Assembly: GCF_900067135.1 (NCBI RefSeq)
Contig: NZ_FJUR01000001.1
Location: 1,491,501 to 1,555,500 of the forward strand
Source of the DNA: Rhizobium sp. 9140
Lineage (GTDB): Bacteria > Pseudomonadota > Alphaproteobacteria > Rhizobiales > Rhizobiaceae
DNA: 64,000 nt
Direction of reading: 5' to 3'
Part shown: positions 9,426 to 18,710 of the stretch, one piece after another
How the letters are laid out: each line of letters opens with the position of its first letter
Position numbering within the stretch: position 1 is the stretch's first letter
Program-made: the position numbers and the translations under genes
Notes under the pieces: model-generated
What the model was told of the DNA's origin: nothing
Seen by the model: the letters and a program-made list of their open reading frames with translations, nothing else
Database searches by the model: none

Positions 9426-10280
9426 ATGTCGGAGATGCCGTCCGCCAACACAGCATCGAGCGGCCCATCGGTGGCCTTGGCGCTCGGCGGTGGCGGCGCC
9501 CGTGGTCTCGCGCATATCCACGTCATCGAAGCGTTGGATGACCTCGGCATCCGCCCGCGCGTTATCGCCGGCACCTCCATCGGCGCCATCATGGGAGCCG
9601 GCATGGCGGCCGGCATGCGCGGCAGCGATATCCGTGACTTCGCGCTCTCGACCGTCGGCCGGCGCAAGGAGATTGCCAACCGCCTCTGGCGGCTGCGTCC
9701 CTCGACCCTGCAGGCGATCGGGGGCAGCCTGCGCTTCGGCCCGTTCAATCTCGAACGCGTGCTTTCCGCCTTCCTGCCGGAGGCCATACCGCAGACGTTC
9801 GAGGCGCTGTCCATTCCTCTGAAAGTCGTCGCCACCGACTATTACGCGCAAAGCGAGACGGTGCTGGAGTCGGGCGATCTGCGCCTGGCCATCGCCGCCT
9901 CCGCGGCCATTCCCGGCATGTTCCAGCCTGTGCGGCTCGGCGCGCGGGTCATGATCGACGGTGGCTTCGTCAATCCGGTTCCCTTCGATCATCTCGAAGG
10001 CCTTGCCGATGTCGTGCTTGCCGTCGATGTCGTCGGCGGGCCGGAGGGGGATGGATCGACGCTGCCGACGCGGATGGACGCGATGTTCGGCGCGAGCCAG
10101 CTGATGATGCAGACGATCACGGCCATGAAGATGAAGGCGCATGCGCCCGATCTTCTGGTGCGCCCGGATGTCGGCCGCTTCCGCGTCATGGATTTCATGC
10201 GCGCGCAGGAGGTGCTGACGGTGAGCGCCGGCGTGAAGGACGAGGTGAAGGCCGCGCTCGACACGCTCCTGTCGCGGTAA
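9426..10280 (+). CDS. Patatin-like phospholipase family protein
   Basis: This 284-residue protein has the oxyanion motif G-G-G-G-A-R-G at 21-27, the nucleophile elbow G-T-S-I-G with Ser51, and the catalytic Asp178 in D-G-G at 178-180. It therefore carries an intact Ser-Asp dyad of the RssA/patatin type. No signal peptide is seen, so it is probably cytoplasmic and acts on membrane lipids. Its substrate is unknown. It begins 7 bases after rsmD and ends 8 bases from the converging antiporter gene. Confidence 0.9.
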   Translation: MSEMPSANTASSGPSVALALGGGGARGLAHIHVIEALDDLGIRPRVIAGTSIGAIMGAGMAAGMRGSDIRDFALSTVGRRKEIANRLWRLRPSTLQAIGGSLRFGPFNLERVLSAFLPEAIPQTFEALSIPLKVVATDYYAQSETVLESGDLRLAIAASAAIPGMFQPVRLGARVMIDGGFVNPVPFDHLEGLADVVLAVDVVGGPEGDGSTLPTRMDAMFGASQLMMQTITAMKMKAHAPDLLVRPDVGRFRVMDFMRAQEVLTVSAGVKDEVKAALDTLLSR

Positions 10281-10288
10281 GCCTGACC

Positions 10289-12121
10289 CTACTTCACCAC
10301 CTGTGTCCGCTCGGCTTCGGCGATTTCCTCGTCCGGTCCGAGCGTCGCTACCGGCTCCCGCTTCGGCTTCATCAGCGGCTCCGGCTTGACCGGCCGGAAA
10401 TGTAGCATGTCGCGGCCGGCCGCCAGCCCGTCCACAGCCTGAACCTCCAGCCGCGCCTCGTCGCGGCGGCGGATATCGGTGGTGATCGCGATGGCCTGCG
10501 CGTCGGTGACGCCAAGCTCCTCCAGCGTGCGCTGGCCGAAGAGCAGGCCGGATTCCAGCGTCTCCCGCAGCTCGTAATCGACGCCCCGCGCCCGCAATTG
10601 CAGCGCATGCTGGCGATCATAGGAGCGCGCGAAGATGCGGGCATTGGGGAATTCCGACTGGACGAGATCAACGATCCGGTCGGTGGTCTCCTTCCGGTGC
10701 GTGCAGATCGCCACGATCTTCGCCCGCTCGATGCCGGCGGCGCGCAGCACGTCGAGCCGCGTTCCATCGCCGAAATAGATGCGGAAGCCGAAGGTCGCGG
10801 CCTGTTCGACGCGCGCGGCGGAATGGTCGATGATGGTGACATCGCGTCCGCCGGCCAGCAAGATCTGCGCGGCAATCTGCCCGAAACGCGAGAAGCCGAT
10901 CATCAGCACGTCTGCGCCCGCCCCCTCGAAATCCTCCTCCATGTCGTCCTCGGCCTCGTCCTCCTCGTCCCGCGTGAGAAAGCGCGACAAAGCGGAGGCG
11001 GCTGGCGTCAGCGCCATGGACAGCGTGACGATGACGACGAGCAGCGAGCCTGTGGCGTCTGGAAACACGCCCGCCGCAGCCGCCGCGCTGAAGAGCACGA
11101 AGCCGAACTCGCCGCCTTGCGGCAGCAGCAGCGCGATGCGCACCGCTTCGTTATGCGCCGAGCCGAACAGGCGGCAGACGGTATAGAGCGTCACGGCCTT
11201 GATGACGACCAGCATGGGGACCGCGATCATCACCACCAGCCAGTTGGAAAAGATCACGTCGATCTGCAACGATAGCCCGACCGCCATGAAGAACAGCGCT
11301 AGCAGAAGGCCGCGAAACGGCTCGATATCGGCTTCCAGCTCATGCCGATAGCTCGATTCCGCCAGCAGCACGCCGGCCAGAAACGCGCCCATGGCCATGG
11401 ACAGCTGCGCCATCTGCATCAGCGTTGCAGCGCCGAGCACGATCAGCAGCGCGGCGGCGATCATGATTTCGCGCGCGCCGGTGCGCGCGAGAATCCGGAA
11501 GAGCGGGTTGATCAGATATCGCCCGGCCAGAACCATCACGAGGATCGCGCCGACGGCGACCGAGAAGTCCTGGATCGGCGGCGTCGTATCCTCCGGCGCC
11601 TGTAGAGCGAGCAGCGGGATCAGCGCGAGCAGCGGCACGATGGCGAGATCCTGTAGCAGCAGGATCGAGAAAGCGCGCTGGCCGTAGCGCGTGTTGGTGT
11701 CACCCTTCTCGTCGAGGATCTGCAGCGCGAAGGCCGTGGAGGACAAAGCGAGGCCGAAGCCCGTGATGAGACTGCCGGACGCGTCGAGCAGGCCGAGTTC
11801 GTAGACGATGGCAGACAGCAGCCCGCCGGTGACCAGAACCTGCGCGGACCCCAGCCCGAAGATATCGCGCCGCATGGCCCAGAGCCGCGACATCTTCAGC
11901 TCCAGCCCGATCACGAACAGCAGAAAGACGACGCCAAGCTCGGCGAAACCGAGGATCGCTTCCCCGTCCGTGATCTGGTGGAACACCGGGCCGATGATGA
12001 CGCCGGCCGCGAGATAGCCGAGAACGGTGCCGAGCCCCAGCTTCTTGAAGATGGGGGCCGCCACGACGGCGCCGCCGAGCAGCAGAAGCGCCTGGGAGGT
12101 CATGACGGGCGTTGTCGACAT
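10289..12121 (-). CDS. CPA2 family monovalent cation:proton antiporter (KefB/KefC-like)
   Basis: This 610-residue inner-membrane protein has a sodium/proton-exchanger domain of about 12 hydrophobic segments in residues 5-390, including G-L-E-L-K-M and the L-L-L-Q-D-L-A-I-V-P-L-L helix. A cytoplasmic RCK/TrkA-N nucleotide-binding domain starts near residue 402 (M-I-G-F-S-R-F-G-Q), followed by a charged tail. It probably exchanges K+ for H+. A glutathione-regulated KefB/KefC role is possible but the ancillary KefF/G subunit is not adjacent. An alternative start is Met7. Confidence 0.9.
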   Translation of the reverse strand: MSTTPVMTSQALLLLGGAVVAAPIFKKLGLGTVLGYLAAGVIIGPVFHQITDGEAILGFAELGVVFLLFVIGLELKMSRLWAMRRDIFGLGSAQVLVTGGLLSAIVYELGLLDASGSLITGFGLALSSTAFALQILDEKGDTNTRYGQRAFSILLLQDLAIVPLLALIPLLALQAPEDTTPPIQDFSVAVGAILVMVLAGRYLINPLFRILARTGAREIMIAAALLIVLGAATLMQMAQLSMAMGAFLAGVLLAESSYRHELEADIEPFRGLLLALFFMAVGLSLQIDVIFSNWLVVMIAVPMLVVIKAVTLYTVCRLFGSAHNEAVRIALLLPQGGEFGFVLFSAAAAAGVFPDATGSLLVVIVTLSMALTPAASALSRFLTRDEEDEAEDDMEEDFEGAGADVLMIGFSRFGQIAAQILLAGGRDVTIIDHSAARVEQAATFGFRIYFGDGTRLDVLRAAGIERAKIVAICTHRKETTDRIVDLVQSEFPNARIFARSYDRQHALQLRARGVDYELRETLESGLLFGQRTLEELGVTDAQAIAITTDIRRRDEARLEVQAVDGLAAGRDMLHFRPVKPEPLMKPKREPVATLGPDEEIAEAERTQVVK

Positions 12122-12240
12122 CGTGACGTTTTTTCCCTTGGTCTTTGCCGTTTATGCCGGGCGCACCGCGCCCTTCCGCCTTCTTGCCGGGCTGCGGGAC
12201 GGAAATAAGGCGCGCGTCCGGTGAGAATCGCGCCACGCCC

Positions 12241-12269
12241 TTGATGCCCGGGCCAGTGCACAATAAATG
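12241..12269 (+). promoter_or_regulatory. Candidate sigma-70 promoter of the PmbA gene
   Basis: TTGATG at 12241-12246 and TAAATG at 12264-12269 are spaced by 17 bases. The predicted transcription start leaves a leader of under 20 bases before the ATG at 12293. The region separates the divergent antiporter and PmbA genes. Confidence 0.35.
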
Positions 12270-12292
12270 GGACGGGAATGAAAGGCCAATTC

Positions 12293-13639
12293 ATGCCCCA
12301 GACGATTGATTCCGCCGCACTCGAAACACGTGCCGCAGAGCTCGTGGACCTTGCGAGAAAGGCGGGAGCCGATCAGGCCGACGCCGTCGTGCTCCGGGGC
12401 CGTTCGCGCTCCGTGTCCGTGCGCCTCGGCAAGGTGGAGGCGACCGACAGTTCCGAGAGCGACGACTTTTCGCTCCGCGTCTTCGTCGGCCGCCGCGTCG
12501 CCAGCGTTTCCGCCAATCCGGGCTTCGATCTGAAGGTGCTGGCCGAACGCGCCGTCGCCATGGCCAAGGCATCTCCGGAAGACCCTTACGCGACGCTGGC
12601 AGACGAAACCCGCATCGCCCGCGATGTTCCCGATCTCGACCTCTTCGACCCGAGCGAAATCTCCACCGAAGAGCTGACCGAACGCGCGCTGGAGGCGGAG
12701 GCTGCAGCACTCGCCGTACCCGGCGTCACCAAGACCAGCGGTGCCGGTGGCTCCACCGGCATGGGCGGTCTCGTGCTCGTCACGTCCAACGGCTTTTCCG
12801 GCGCCTATATGGGCACCCGCTTCAGCCTTTCCGTCAGCGCCATTGCCGGCGAAGGCACGAAGATGGAGCGCGACTACGACTTCGACAGCGCGCTCTTCCT
12901 CTCCGACCTGCGCGGTGCCGCCGATATCGGTCGCCATGCCGGCGAGCGCGCTGCCGCCCGCGTCAATCCGCGCCAGGTCGACACGCAGAAGAACGTCACC
13001 GTCGTCTTCGATCCGCGCGTCTCCCGGGGCTTTGCCGGCCACATCGCCGGTGCCATCAACGGTGCTTCCGTTGCCCGCAAGACCACGTTCCTCAAGGACA
13101 GAATGGGCGAGCGCATCCTCAAAGCCGGAATCAATCTGACGGACGATCCTTTGATCGTGCGCGGCTCCGGCTCGCGGCCCTTCGATGGCGAAGGCGTGAC
13201 CGGGCAGAAGATGACGATGATCGAGGACGGGATCTTGCGGAACTGGTTCCTCTCCACGGCCACGGCGCGGGAACTCGGGCTGGAAACCAACGGTCGCGGC
13301 GCGCGCAGCGGCACGGCGGTCAATCCGTCCTCCACCAATTTCGCGCTGGAGCCGGGCGATATCTCGCGTGAGGACCTGATCCGCAGCGTCGGCACCGGCT
13401 TCTACGTCACCGAGCTGATCGGCCACGGTGTCAACATGCTGACGGGCGAATATTCCCGTGGGGCCTCCGGCTACTGGATCGAAAACGGCGAGATCGCTTT
13501 CCCCGTCTCCGAGGTCACCATCGCGTCCAACCTGAAGCAGATGTTCATGGCCCTGACGCTCGCAAATGACATCGACCGCTCCTACTCGGTCGCCGCGCCG
13601 ACGATCGCCGTGGAAGGCATGACGCTCGCCGGAAAATAA
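12293..13639 (+). CDS. pmbA: TldD/PmbA family protein
   Basis: TldD and PmbA (TldE) form a metalloprotease that acts on small peptides such as microcin precursors and CcdA. This 448-residue protein covers the whole family length, from the N-terminal A-D-Q-A-D-A-V-V-L-R-G segment to the C-terminal glycine-rich G-V-N-M-L-T-G-E-Y-S-R-G-A-S-G-Y-W region that is diagnostic. It lacks the HExxxH zinc site, so it is the PmbA/TldE-type partner and not the catalytic TldD. The start at 12293 is chosen because AAAGG lies seven bases upstream; 12278 is the alternative. Confidence 0.9.
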   Translation: MPQTIDSAALETRAAELVDLARKAGADQADAVVLRGRSRSVSVRLGKVEATDSSESDDFSLRVFVGRRVASVSANPGFDLKVLAERAVAMAKASPEDPYATLADETRIARDVPDLDLFDPSEISTEELTERALEAEAAALAVPGVTKTSGAGGSTGMGGLVLVTSNGFSGAYMGTRFSLSVSAIAGEGTKMERDYDFDSALFLSDLRGAADIGRHAGERAAARVNPRQVDTQKNVTVVFDPRVSRGFAGHIAGAINGASVARKTTFLKDRMGERILKAGINLTDDPLIVRGSGSRPFDGEGVTGQKMTMIEDGILRNWFLSTATARELGLETNGRGARSGTAVNPSSTNFALEPGDISREDLIRSVGTGFYVTELIGHGVNMLTGEYSRGASGYWIENGEIAFPVSEVTIASNLKQMFMALTLANDIDRSYSVAAPTIAVEGMTLAGK

Positions 13640-13773
13640 GCCCGGCGAGACGGCCGCCACGGCGAAGAGCGAAAGGCTGGGATGACGAAGCGGCCACCAT
13701 GTTTTGGCCGCACTTCGCCTGTCTGACGCGGACATCGCCCAACGCATCGCACGACCATACGGAAAGGAAGCCC

Positions 13774-14589
13774 ATGAGCGCCGACCATCACCCGCCGGAT
13801 CAGTGGACCAGGGATCTGGACCTGATCACCACGGCAGCGATGGCCGCCGGCGAGAAGGCCCTGACCTATTTCCGCAAGAACCCGGAATTCCGCTACAAGA
13901 ACGAGGACCGGTCGCCGGTCAGCGAGGCGGATTACGCGGCAAACGACATCCTCAAGGAGCGCCTGCTCTCGGCCCGTCCCAATTACGGCTGGCTGTCGGA
14001 GGAGACGGACGACGACGAGGCGCGGCTCGGCTGCGACACGGTGTTTGTGGTCGATCCGATCGACGGCACGCGCGGTTTTATCGCCGGCAAGGACGTCTGG
14101 TGCGTCAGCGTCGCCGTCGTCCACAAGGGCCGCCCGGTCGCCGGCGTGCTCTACGCGCCGGCCCTCATCGAACTCTATCAGGCAAGGCACAGCGCGGAAG
14201 CCCGGCGCAACGGCGTCGTCATCCATGTGGCCAAGCCTGTGACGGGCCAGCCGCTGCGGTTCGCCATCGCCGAGGATCTCGTGGCGAAGCTGAAGGCAGG
14301 CTACGGCAAGGATGTTGCGCGCGTTTCCCATGTTCCCTCGCTCGCCTATCGCATCGCGATGATCGCCGATGGCCAGATCGACGGCACGGTGGTGAAGAAG
14401 AACGCCCATGACTGGGATCTCGCCGCCGCCGACCTGATCCTGCAGCAGGCAGGCGGCGTGCTCACCGGTCTCGACGGCGAGCCCCTGACCTACAACCGGC
14501 CCAGTGTGCACCACGACGTCCTGTGCGCGGCGGCGCTGCCCGCTCTGCCGGCGCTGCTGGACGCCTCGGCCGGCCTGCACGGGCATTGA
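13774..14589 (+). CDS. Inositol monophosphatase family / 3'(2'),5'-bisphosphate nucleotidase-like
   Basis: This 271-residue enzyme has the full Mg/Li-sensitive phosphatase signature: L-S-E-E at 75-78, D-P-I-D-G-T at 94-99 and D-W-D-L-A-A-A-D-L near 213-221. It may be CysQ-like, removing the 3' phosphate from PAP, or a sugar monophosphatase; sequence alone does not settle it. The start at 13774 has GGAAAGGAAG just upstream. It lies between the PmbA gene and the Kdo/lipid A genes, all in one direction. Confidence 0.85.
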   Translation: MSADHHPPDQWTRDLDLITTAAMAAGEKALTYFRKNPEFRYKNEDRSPVSEADYAANDILKERLLSARPNYGWLSEETDDDEARLGCDTVFVVDPIDGTRGFIAGKDVWCVSVAVVHKGRPVAGVLYAPALIELYQARHSAEARRNGVVIHVAKPVTGQPLRFAIAEDLVAKLKAGYGKDVARVSHVPSLAYRIAMIADGQIDGTVVKKNAHDWDLAAADLILQQAGGVLTGLDGEPLTYNRPSVHHDVLCAAALPALPALLDASAGLHGH

Positions 14590-14666
14590 CCTTTCCGGCT
14601 GGATGCCGCACATCACCCGTCGAAACAGCACGATAAGACGACGAAAACTGACGAAAAGAGGCGAAA

Positions 14667-14894
14667 ATGACGGAAAAGAAGCAATTGCTGCACATGGTTT
14701 TCGGTGGTGAACTGAAGACCCTCAAGGACGTCGAGTTCCGCGATCTCGAGAAGCTGGACGTGGTCGGCATCTTCCCGGACTACGAAAGCGCGCTGCATGC
14801 CTGGCGCGGCAAGGCGCAGGCGACGGTCGACAACGCCCATATGCGCTACTTCATCGTCCACATGCACCGCCTGCTCGATCCGGGCCAGCTCTGA
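14667..14894 (+). CDS. DUF4170 small conserved protein
   Basis: This 75-residue soluble protein contains the DUF4170 pattern H-M-V-F-G-G-E-L, the central V-G-I-F-P-D-Y-E-S-A-L-H-A-W-R and the C-terminal M-R-Y-F-I-V-H-M-H-R-L-L-D-P. It is conserved in alphaproteobacteria beside kdtA, and here kdtA follows after 91 bases. The molecular role is unknown; the constant neighbourhood suggests a link to Kdo or lipid A metabolism. AGAGG precedes the ATG. Confidence 0.88.
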   Translation: MTEKKQLLHMVFGGELKTLKDVEFRDLEKLDVVGIFPDYESALHAWRGKAQATVDNAHMRYFIVHMHRLLDPGQL

Positions 14895-14985
14895 TGAACC
14901 TGGGCGGATGCGGCATGCGCGTGTCCGGGCCGTCGCGTCCCGCCCATAGCGTCATGCCAGGCAGGGCGCGCGCGGGGAACGCCAG

Positions 14986-16299
14986 ATGACGCGCCTCTTC
15001 GCGCGCGCGGCGCTGTCCGGCTATCGCTGGGTCGGAACCGCGGTCTATCCGCTCGTCTGGTCCTACCTTGCTTTGCGCGCCGCGCGTGGCAAGGAAGATC
15101 GCGCGCGCCGCCAGGAACGCTACGGCTTTCCGAGTGCTGCCCGCCCGCAAGGGCCGCTGGTCTGGTTTCATGCGGCGAGCGTCGGCGAGACCATGTCCGT
15201 CATCCCGCTGATCAAGGAAATCCACCGTCGCGGCATCGCCGTCGTGCTCACCAGCGGCACCACCACCTCGGCCCGGGTCGTCGCCGAGCGGCTGGGCGAT
15301 ATCGCCATCCACCAATATGTGCCGCTCGACTTCAAGCCGGCCGTCTCCCGCTTCCTCGATTATTGGGAACCGGACCTTGCGATCATTGCCGAGAGCGAGA
15401 TCTGGCCGATGACCATCATGGAACTCGGCAAGCGCCATATCCCGCAGATCCTCGTCAACGGACGCCTGTCCGACCGCAGCTTCGCCCGCTGGAAGAAGCG
15501 CCCGAATCTCGCCGACGCCATCTTCGAAAACCTCGCGCTCGTCATTGCCCAGTCGGAGGCCGATGCCGAGCGGTTCAGCGCGCTCGGCGCGCTGCCGGTC
15601 ATGGTGTCGGGCAATCTGAAGGTCGATACGGACGCGCCGCCGGTCGATAATGCCGTGTTGCGTCAGTACCGGCAGCAGATCGAGACCCGCAAGACCTGGG
15701 CGGCGATCTCCACCTTCGAGGGGGAGGAGGCCGCGGCCGGTTCGGTGCATCTGGCCCTGAAAGAGCGCAACGCGCTTCTGACCGTCATCGTGCCCCGGCA
15801 CCCCGAGCGCTGCGACGCGATCGAGGCCATGCTGGTCGCCAAGGGGCTGACCGTCGCGCGCCGCACCCGCAACGATCCCGTCACGCCGGAAACCGACATC
15901 CTGCTCGGCGATACCGTCGGCGAAATGGGCCTCTATCTCCGCCTGACCGATGTCGCCTTCGTCGGCCGGTCGCTGTTCGGGGAAGGCGGGCAGAACCCGA
16001 TCGAGCCGGCCATGCTCGGCTGCGCCATCCTGTCGGGCGGCAACGTCCAGAACTTCCGCGAGACCTACCAGACGCTCGCCAAGAACGGCAGCGCCAAGAT
16101 CGTGCGCGACACCGAGATGCTGGCCAAGGGCGTGCACTATCTGCTGACCAATGACGAGGTGCGCCGCAAGATGATCGAGGCGGGTCAGGAGGCCGTGCAC
16201 GAGATGCGCGGTGCCCTGTCGGCGACGATCCGCGGGCTCGAGCCCTACATCAATCCGCTGACGGTGAAGGCCCGCCTGTTGCCGCGCGACGATGTCTAG
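14986..16299 (+). CDS. kdtA: 3-deoxy-D-manno-octulosonic acid (Kdo) transferase
   Basis: KdtA/WaaA (GT30) transfers Kdo from CMP-Kdo to the lipid A precursor at the inner face of the inner membrane. The protein has 437 residues, with a membrane-associated N-terminal helix near 12-30 and the catalytic Glu68 in H-A-A-S-V-G-E. The C-terminal donor-binding half contains the conserved G-G-Q-N-P-I-E-P-A motif and ends near residue 430. With lpxK two genes downstream it builds the inner core. Confidence 0.95.
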   Translation: MTRLFARAALSGYRWVGTAVYPLVWSYLALRAARGKEDRARRQERYGFPSAARPQGPLVWFHAASVGETMSVIPLIKEIHRRGIAVVLTSGTTTSARVVAERLGDIAIHQYVPLDFKPAVSRFLDYWEPDLAIIAESEIWPMTIMELGKRHIPQILVNGRLSDRSFARWKKRPNLADAIFENLALVIAQSEADAERFSALGALPVMVSGNLKVDTDAPPVDNAVLRQYRQQIETRKTWAAISTFEGEEAAAGSVHLALKERNALLTVIVPRHPERCDAIEAMLVAKGLTVARRTRNDPVTPETDILLGDTVGEMGLYLRLTDVAFVGRSLFGEGGQNPIEPAMLGCAILSGGNVQNFRETYQTLAKNGSAKIVRDTEMLAKGVHYLLTNDEVRRKMIEAGQEAVHEMRGALSATIRGLEPYINPLTVKARLLPRDDV

Positions 16300-16353
16300 C
16301 GCAGTCCGGCAGGCGTCATACTGCACATTTCAAATTCCGGGGAGACCGTCGAG

Positions 16354-17118
16354 ATGAGCAAGACACCGCTTCCGATACCGATCGCCGGCATCCTCTTCGA
16401 CAAGGACGGGACGCTGCTCGACTATGCCAAAAGCTGGGTGCCCGTGAATTATGAGGTCGCCCGCATCGCCTCGCGCGATGATGCGAACCTCGGCGCCACG
16501 CTGCTGCGCGCCGGCGGCATGGACCCCGAGACCGGATTCGTTGCCGCCGACAGCCTGCTTGCGGCCGGCAACACCGCGGAAATCGCGCAAGGCATGGTGG
16601 AGGCCGGCGCGCCGTGGACGTGCGAGGCATTGACGGAGGTCCTCGACGACCTCTTCTCCCGCTCTGCCGCCTATGCCGTCCCGGTCACGGATCTCTCCGC
16701 ACTGTTTACGACATTGCGGACACGCGGCTACAAGCTCGGGGTCGCCTCCAGCGACAACGAGGCCTCGATTCGCCGCACGGCCGAACGCTTCGGCTTTGCC
16801 GACTGCCTCGATTACGTCGCTGGCTATGACAGCGGCTACGGTGTGAAGCCGGAGCCGGGCATGGTCCACGGCTTCTGCGCGACGACGGGCCTCATCCCGG
16901 ATCAGGTCGTCGTCGTCGGCGACAACAATCACGATATGCACATGGGGCGTCATGCCGGCGCCGGCCTGACCGTCGCCGTGCTCACCGGAACCGGCTCCCG
17001 TCATTCGCTGGCCGCCGCCAGCGATCATTGCCTCGCCGATATCACAGAGCTTCTGGCGCTCCTCGATCAGCACGCGCAGATGGGCGACGACCTCACGATG
17101 AACGAGACGGCCTCCTGA
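16354..17118 (+). CDS. HAD superfamily phosphatase
   Basis: This 254-residue protein has HAD motif I, F-D-K-D-G-T-L, with the nucleophile Asp16 and acid/base Asp18. Motif II is in L-G-V-A-S-S-D-N, and motifs III and IV are in V-K-P-E-P-G-M and [10 protein letters not shown]. It resembles phosphoglycolate phosphatase-type HADs. It sits between kdtA and lpxK and its stop overlaps the lpxK start. Its substrate is unknown. GGGGAG lies upstream of the ATG at 16354. Confidence 0.88.
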   Translation: MSKTPLPIPIAGILFDKDGTLLDYAKSWVPVNYEVARIASRDDANLGATLLRAGGMDPETGFVAADSLLAAGNTAEIAQGMVEAGAPWTCEALTEVLDDLFSRSAAYAVPVTDLSALFTTLRTRGYKLGVASSDNEASIRRTAERFGFADCLDYVAGYDSGYGVKPEPGMVHGFCATTGLIPDQVVVVGDNNHDMHMGRHAGAGLTVAVLTGTGSRHSLAAASDHCLADITELLALLDQHAQMGDDLTMNETAS

Positions 17119-18161
17119 TGGCATCGGAAGCGCCGCCCTTCTGGTGGGAAAAGCCCGGCTGGGCCGCATGCGCGCTCAGCCCCGTCGCCTGGATCTACGG
17201 GCGGATCGCCGGCCGCCGCATGGATCGCGCCCGCCGCTGGGCGGCCCCGGTTCCGGTCATCTGCGTGGGCAATTTCACCGTCGGTGGCGCCGGCAAGACG
17301 CCGACCGCGATCGCCATCGCCAGGGCCGCCAGCCGCCGCGGCCTGAAGCCCGGCTTTCTCAGCCGGGGCTATGGCGGGTCGCTGGACGTGACCACGCTGG
17401 TCGATCCCCACCATCACCGCGCGCTGGAGGTCGGCGACGAGCCGCTGCTGCTGGCCCGCGCCGCACCGGCGGTCATATCGAGAAAGCGCGTCGAGGGCGC
17501 GCAGCGGCTGGTGGCGGAAGGCGTCGATCTGATCATCATGGATGACGGTTTCCAGAGCGCGCGCCTTGTGTTCGATTATGCGCTGCTCGTCATCGACAGC
17601 CGCCGCGGCATCGGCAACGGCCGCCTCGTGCCGGCAGGCCCGGTGCGCGCGCCGCTCGGGCACCAGTTGCGCCATGCCTCCGCCGTCCTGAAGATCGGCC
17701 GGGAGACGGCGGCCGACCCGGTCATCCGCACCGCGGCGCGGGCCGGACGGCCGGTCTTCGTCGCCGATATCGTGCACGAGGATGACGGTTCGCTGAGGGG
17801 GCAGCGCGTGCTCGCCTTCGCCGGGATCGCGGACCCTGAAAAGTTCTACCGGACGGTGCGCGAAACCGGAGCGGAGATCGTTACGACGCGCAATTTCCCG
17901 GATCACCATCATCTGGAAGCCGACGAGATTGCCAGCCTGCTCGACGATGCCGACGCATCCGGCCTGCTTCTGGTGACGACCGCCAAGGACCGCGTTCGTC
18001 TCGACGCCGGTCATAAGGCGAATCGCATGGCCGAACTCGCGCGCGAAGTCCGCGTCATCGATGTGGAGATCGTCTTCGACGATCCCGCGGCCCCCGACAA
18101 GATGATCGATGCCGCTCTGTCCGCCGCCCGCCATCGGCTGCTGCGCCGGAGCGGGGCGTAG
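17118..18161 (+). CDS. lpxK: Tetraacyldisaccharide 4'-kinase LpxK
   Basis: LpxK phosphorylates the 4' position of the lipid A disaccharide at the inner membrane. The protein has 347 residues. The unusual Walker A motif [13 protein letters not shown] is at 51-63, followed by the family signatures F-L-S-R-G-Y-G-G and M-D-D-G-F-Q. The start ATG at 17118 shares one base with the TGA of the HAD gene, so translation is coupled. Confidence 0.95.
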   Translation: MASEAPPFWWEKPGWAACALSPVAWIYGRIAGRRMDRARRWAAPVPVICVGNFTVGGAGKTPTAIAIARAASRRGLKPGFLSRGYGGSLDVTTLVDPHHHRALEVGDEPLLLARAAPAVISRKRVEGAQRLVAEGVDLIIMDDGFQSARLVFDYALLVIDSRRGIGNGRLVPAGPVRAPLGHQLRHASAVLKIGRETAADPVIRTAARAGRPVFVADIVHEDDGSLRGQRVLAFAGIADPEKFYRTVRETGAEIVTTRNFPDHHHLEADEIASLLDDADASGLLLVTTAKDRVRLDAGHKANRMAELAREVRVIDVEIVFDDPAAPDKMIDAALSAARHRLLRRSGA

Positions 18162-18185
18162 AGCGTTCTGTCGCGCCTGCGTCGG

Positions 18186-18321
18186 CCCCTCATCCCCTGC
18201 CGGGACCTTCTCCCCGCTTGGCGGGGCGAAGGGACTCGTGGCGGTGCCTCACCTCACATCGAAACCTCACGCAAGGCACGTCCCCTCTCCCCGCAAGCGG
18301 GGAGAGGGCTAGGGTGAGGGG
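18186..18321. repeat. Rhizobial intergenic mosaic repeat, copy 1
   Basis: This 136-bp palindromic element lies between the converging lpxK and DUF2093 genes. It begins CCCCTCATCC, ends GGGTGAGGGG and contains two hairpins (CCCCGC/GCGGGG types). It matches the element at 43331-43466 in inverted orientation. Shared blocks include GGGACTCGTGGC and GCACGTCCCCT. Confidence 0.85.
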
Positions 18322-18333
18322 CTATCGCAAGCG

Positions 18334-18588
18334 CTACGGCGTAACCGACGACCCCGCATCTGCCGTCTGCCCGGGCAGGATCCCGGCACGCTTGTCCGCA
18401 TCGAAAGCGGCCTGCGCGTCGACATATGGCTCCTGCCGTGCCACGCTCCAGTAGCGCAGCTCCTCCACCGGGATCTCGCGTCCGGTGATGGCGCAGATGA
18501 CGAAGGATCCCGGCAGGATGACGTTGAAATCGCCGTCGAGATACCGGATTTTCGCAATCCTGTTGCCGCTGCCTTCGAACCGGTTCAT
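18334..18588 (-). CDS. DUF2093 domain protein
   Basis: This 84-residue protein starts M-N-R-F-E-G and contains the DUF2093 pattern A-K-I-R-Y-L-D-G-D-F-N-V-I-L-P-G-S-F-V, then C-A-I-T-G-R-E-I-P-V-E-E-L-R-Y-W-S-V. The family is small and restricted to alphaproteobacteria, with no known function. A GGGGATGAG sequence precedes the start. It lies 122 bases downstream of mutL on the same strand and may share its transcript. Confidence 0.85.
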   Translation of the reverse strand: MNRFEGSGNRIAKIRYLDGDFNVILPGSFVICAITGREIPVEELRYWSVARQEPYVDAQAAFDADKRAGILPGQTADAGSSVTP

Positions 18589-18710
18589 CGTGTCTCATCC
18601 CCTGACTGATCGTCTCGCCCAAGCGGCCGAACCCTGTCCCGCCGCTGTAAACCTTCGCCGCCCGTTTTGCCAGCCGTCTCGCAAAGCCGTCTGTCAGTCG
18701 CCTTTCGCCG

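Noticed and set aside
6515..9835. Open frame of about 1100 codons antisense to rluB, rsmD and the patatin gene
   Set aside because: It is a low-complexity shadow of the repetitive rluB arms. Only its end coincides with the real tadA frame.
18162..18333. CRISPR-like repeats from the G/C-rich blocks
   Set aside because: The blocks are arms of palindromes within one mosaic element, without regularly spaced identical repeats and spacers.
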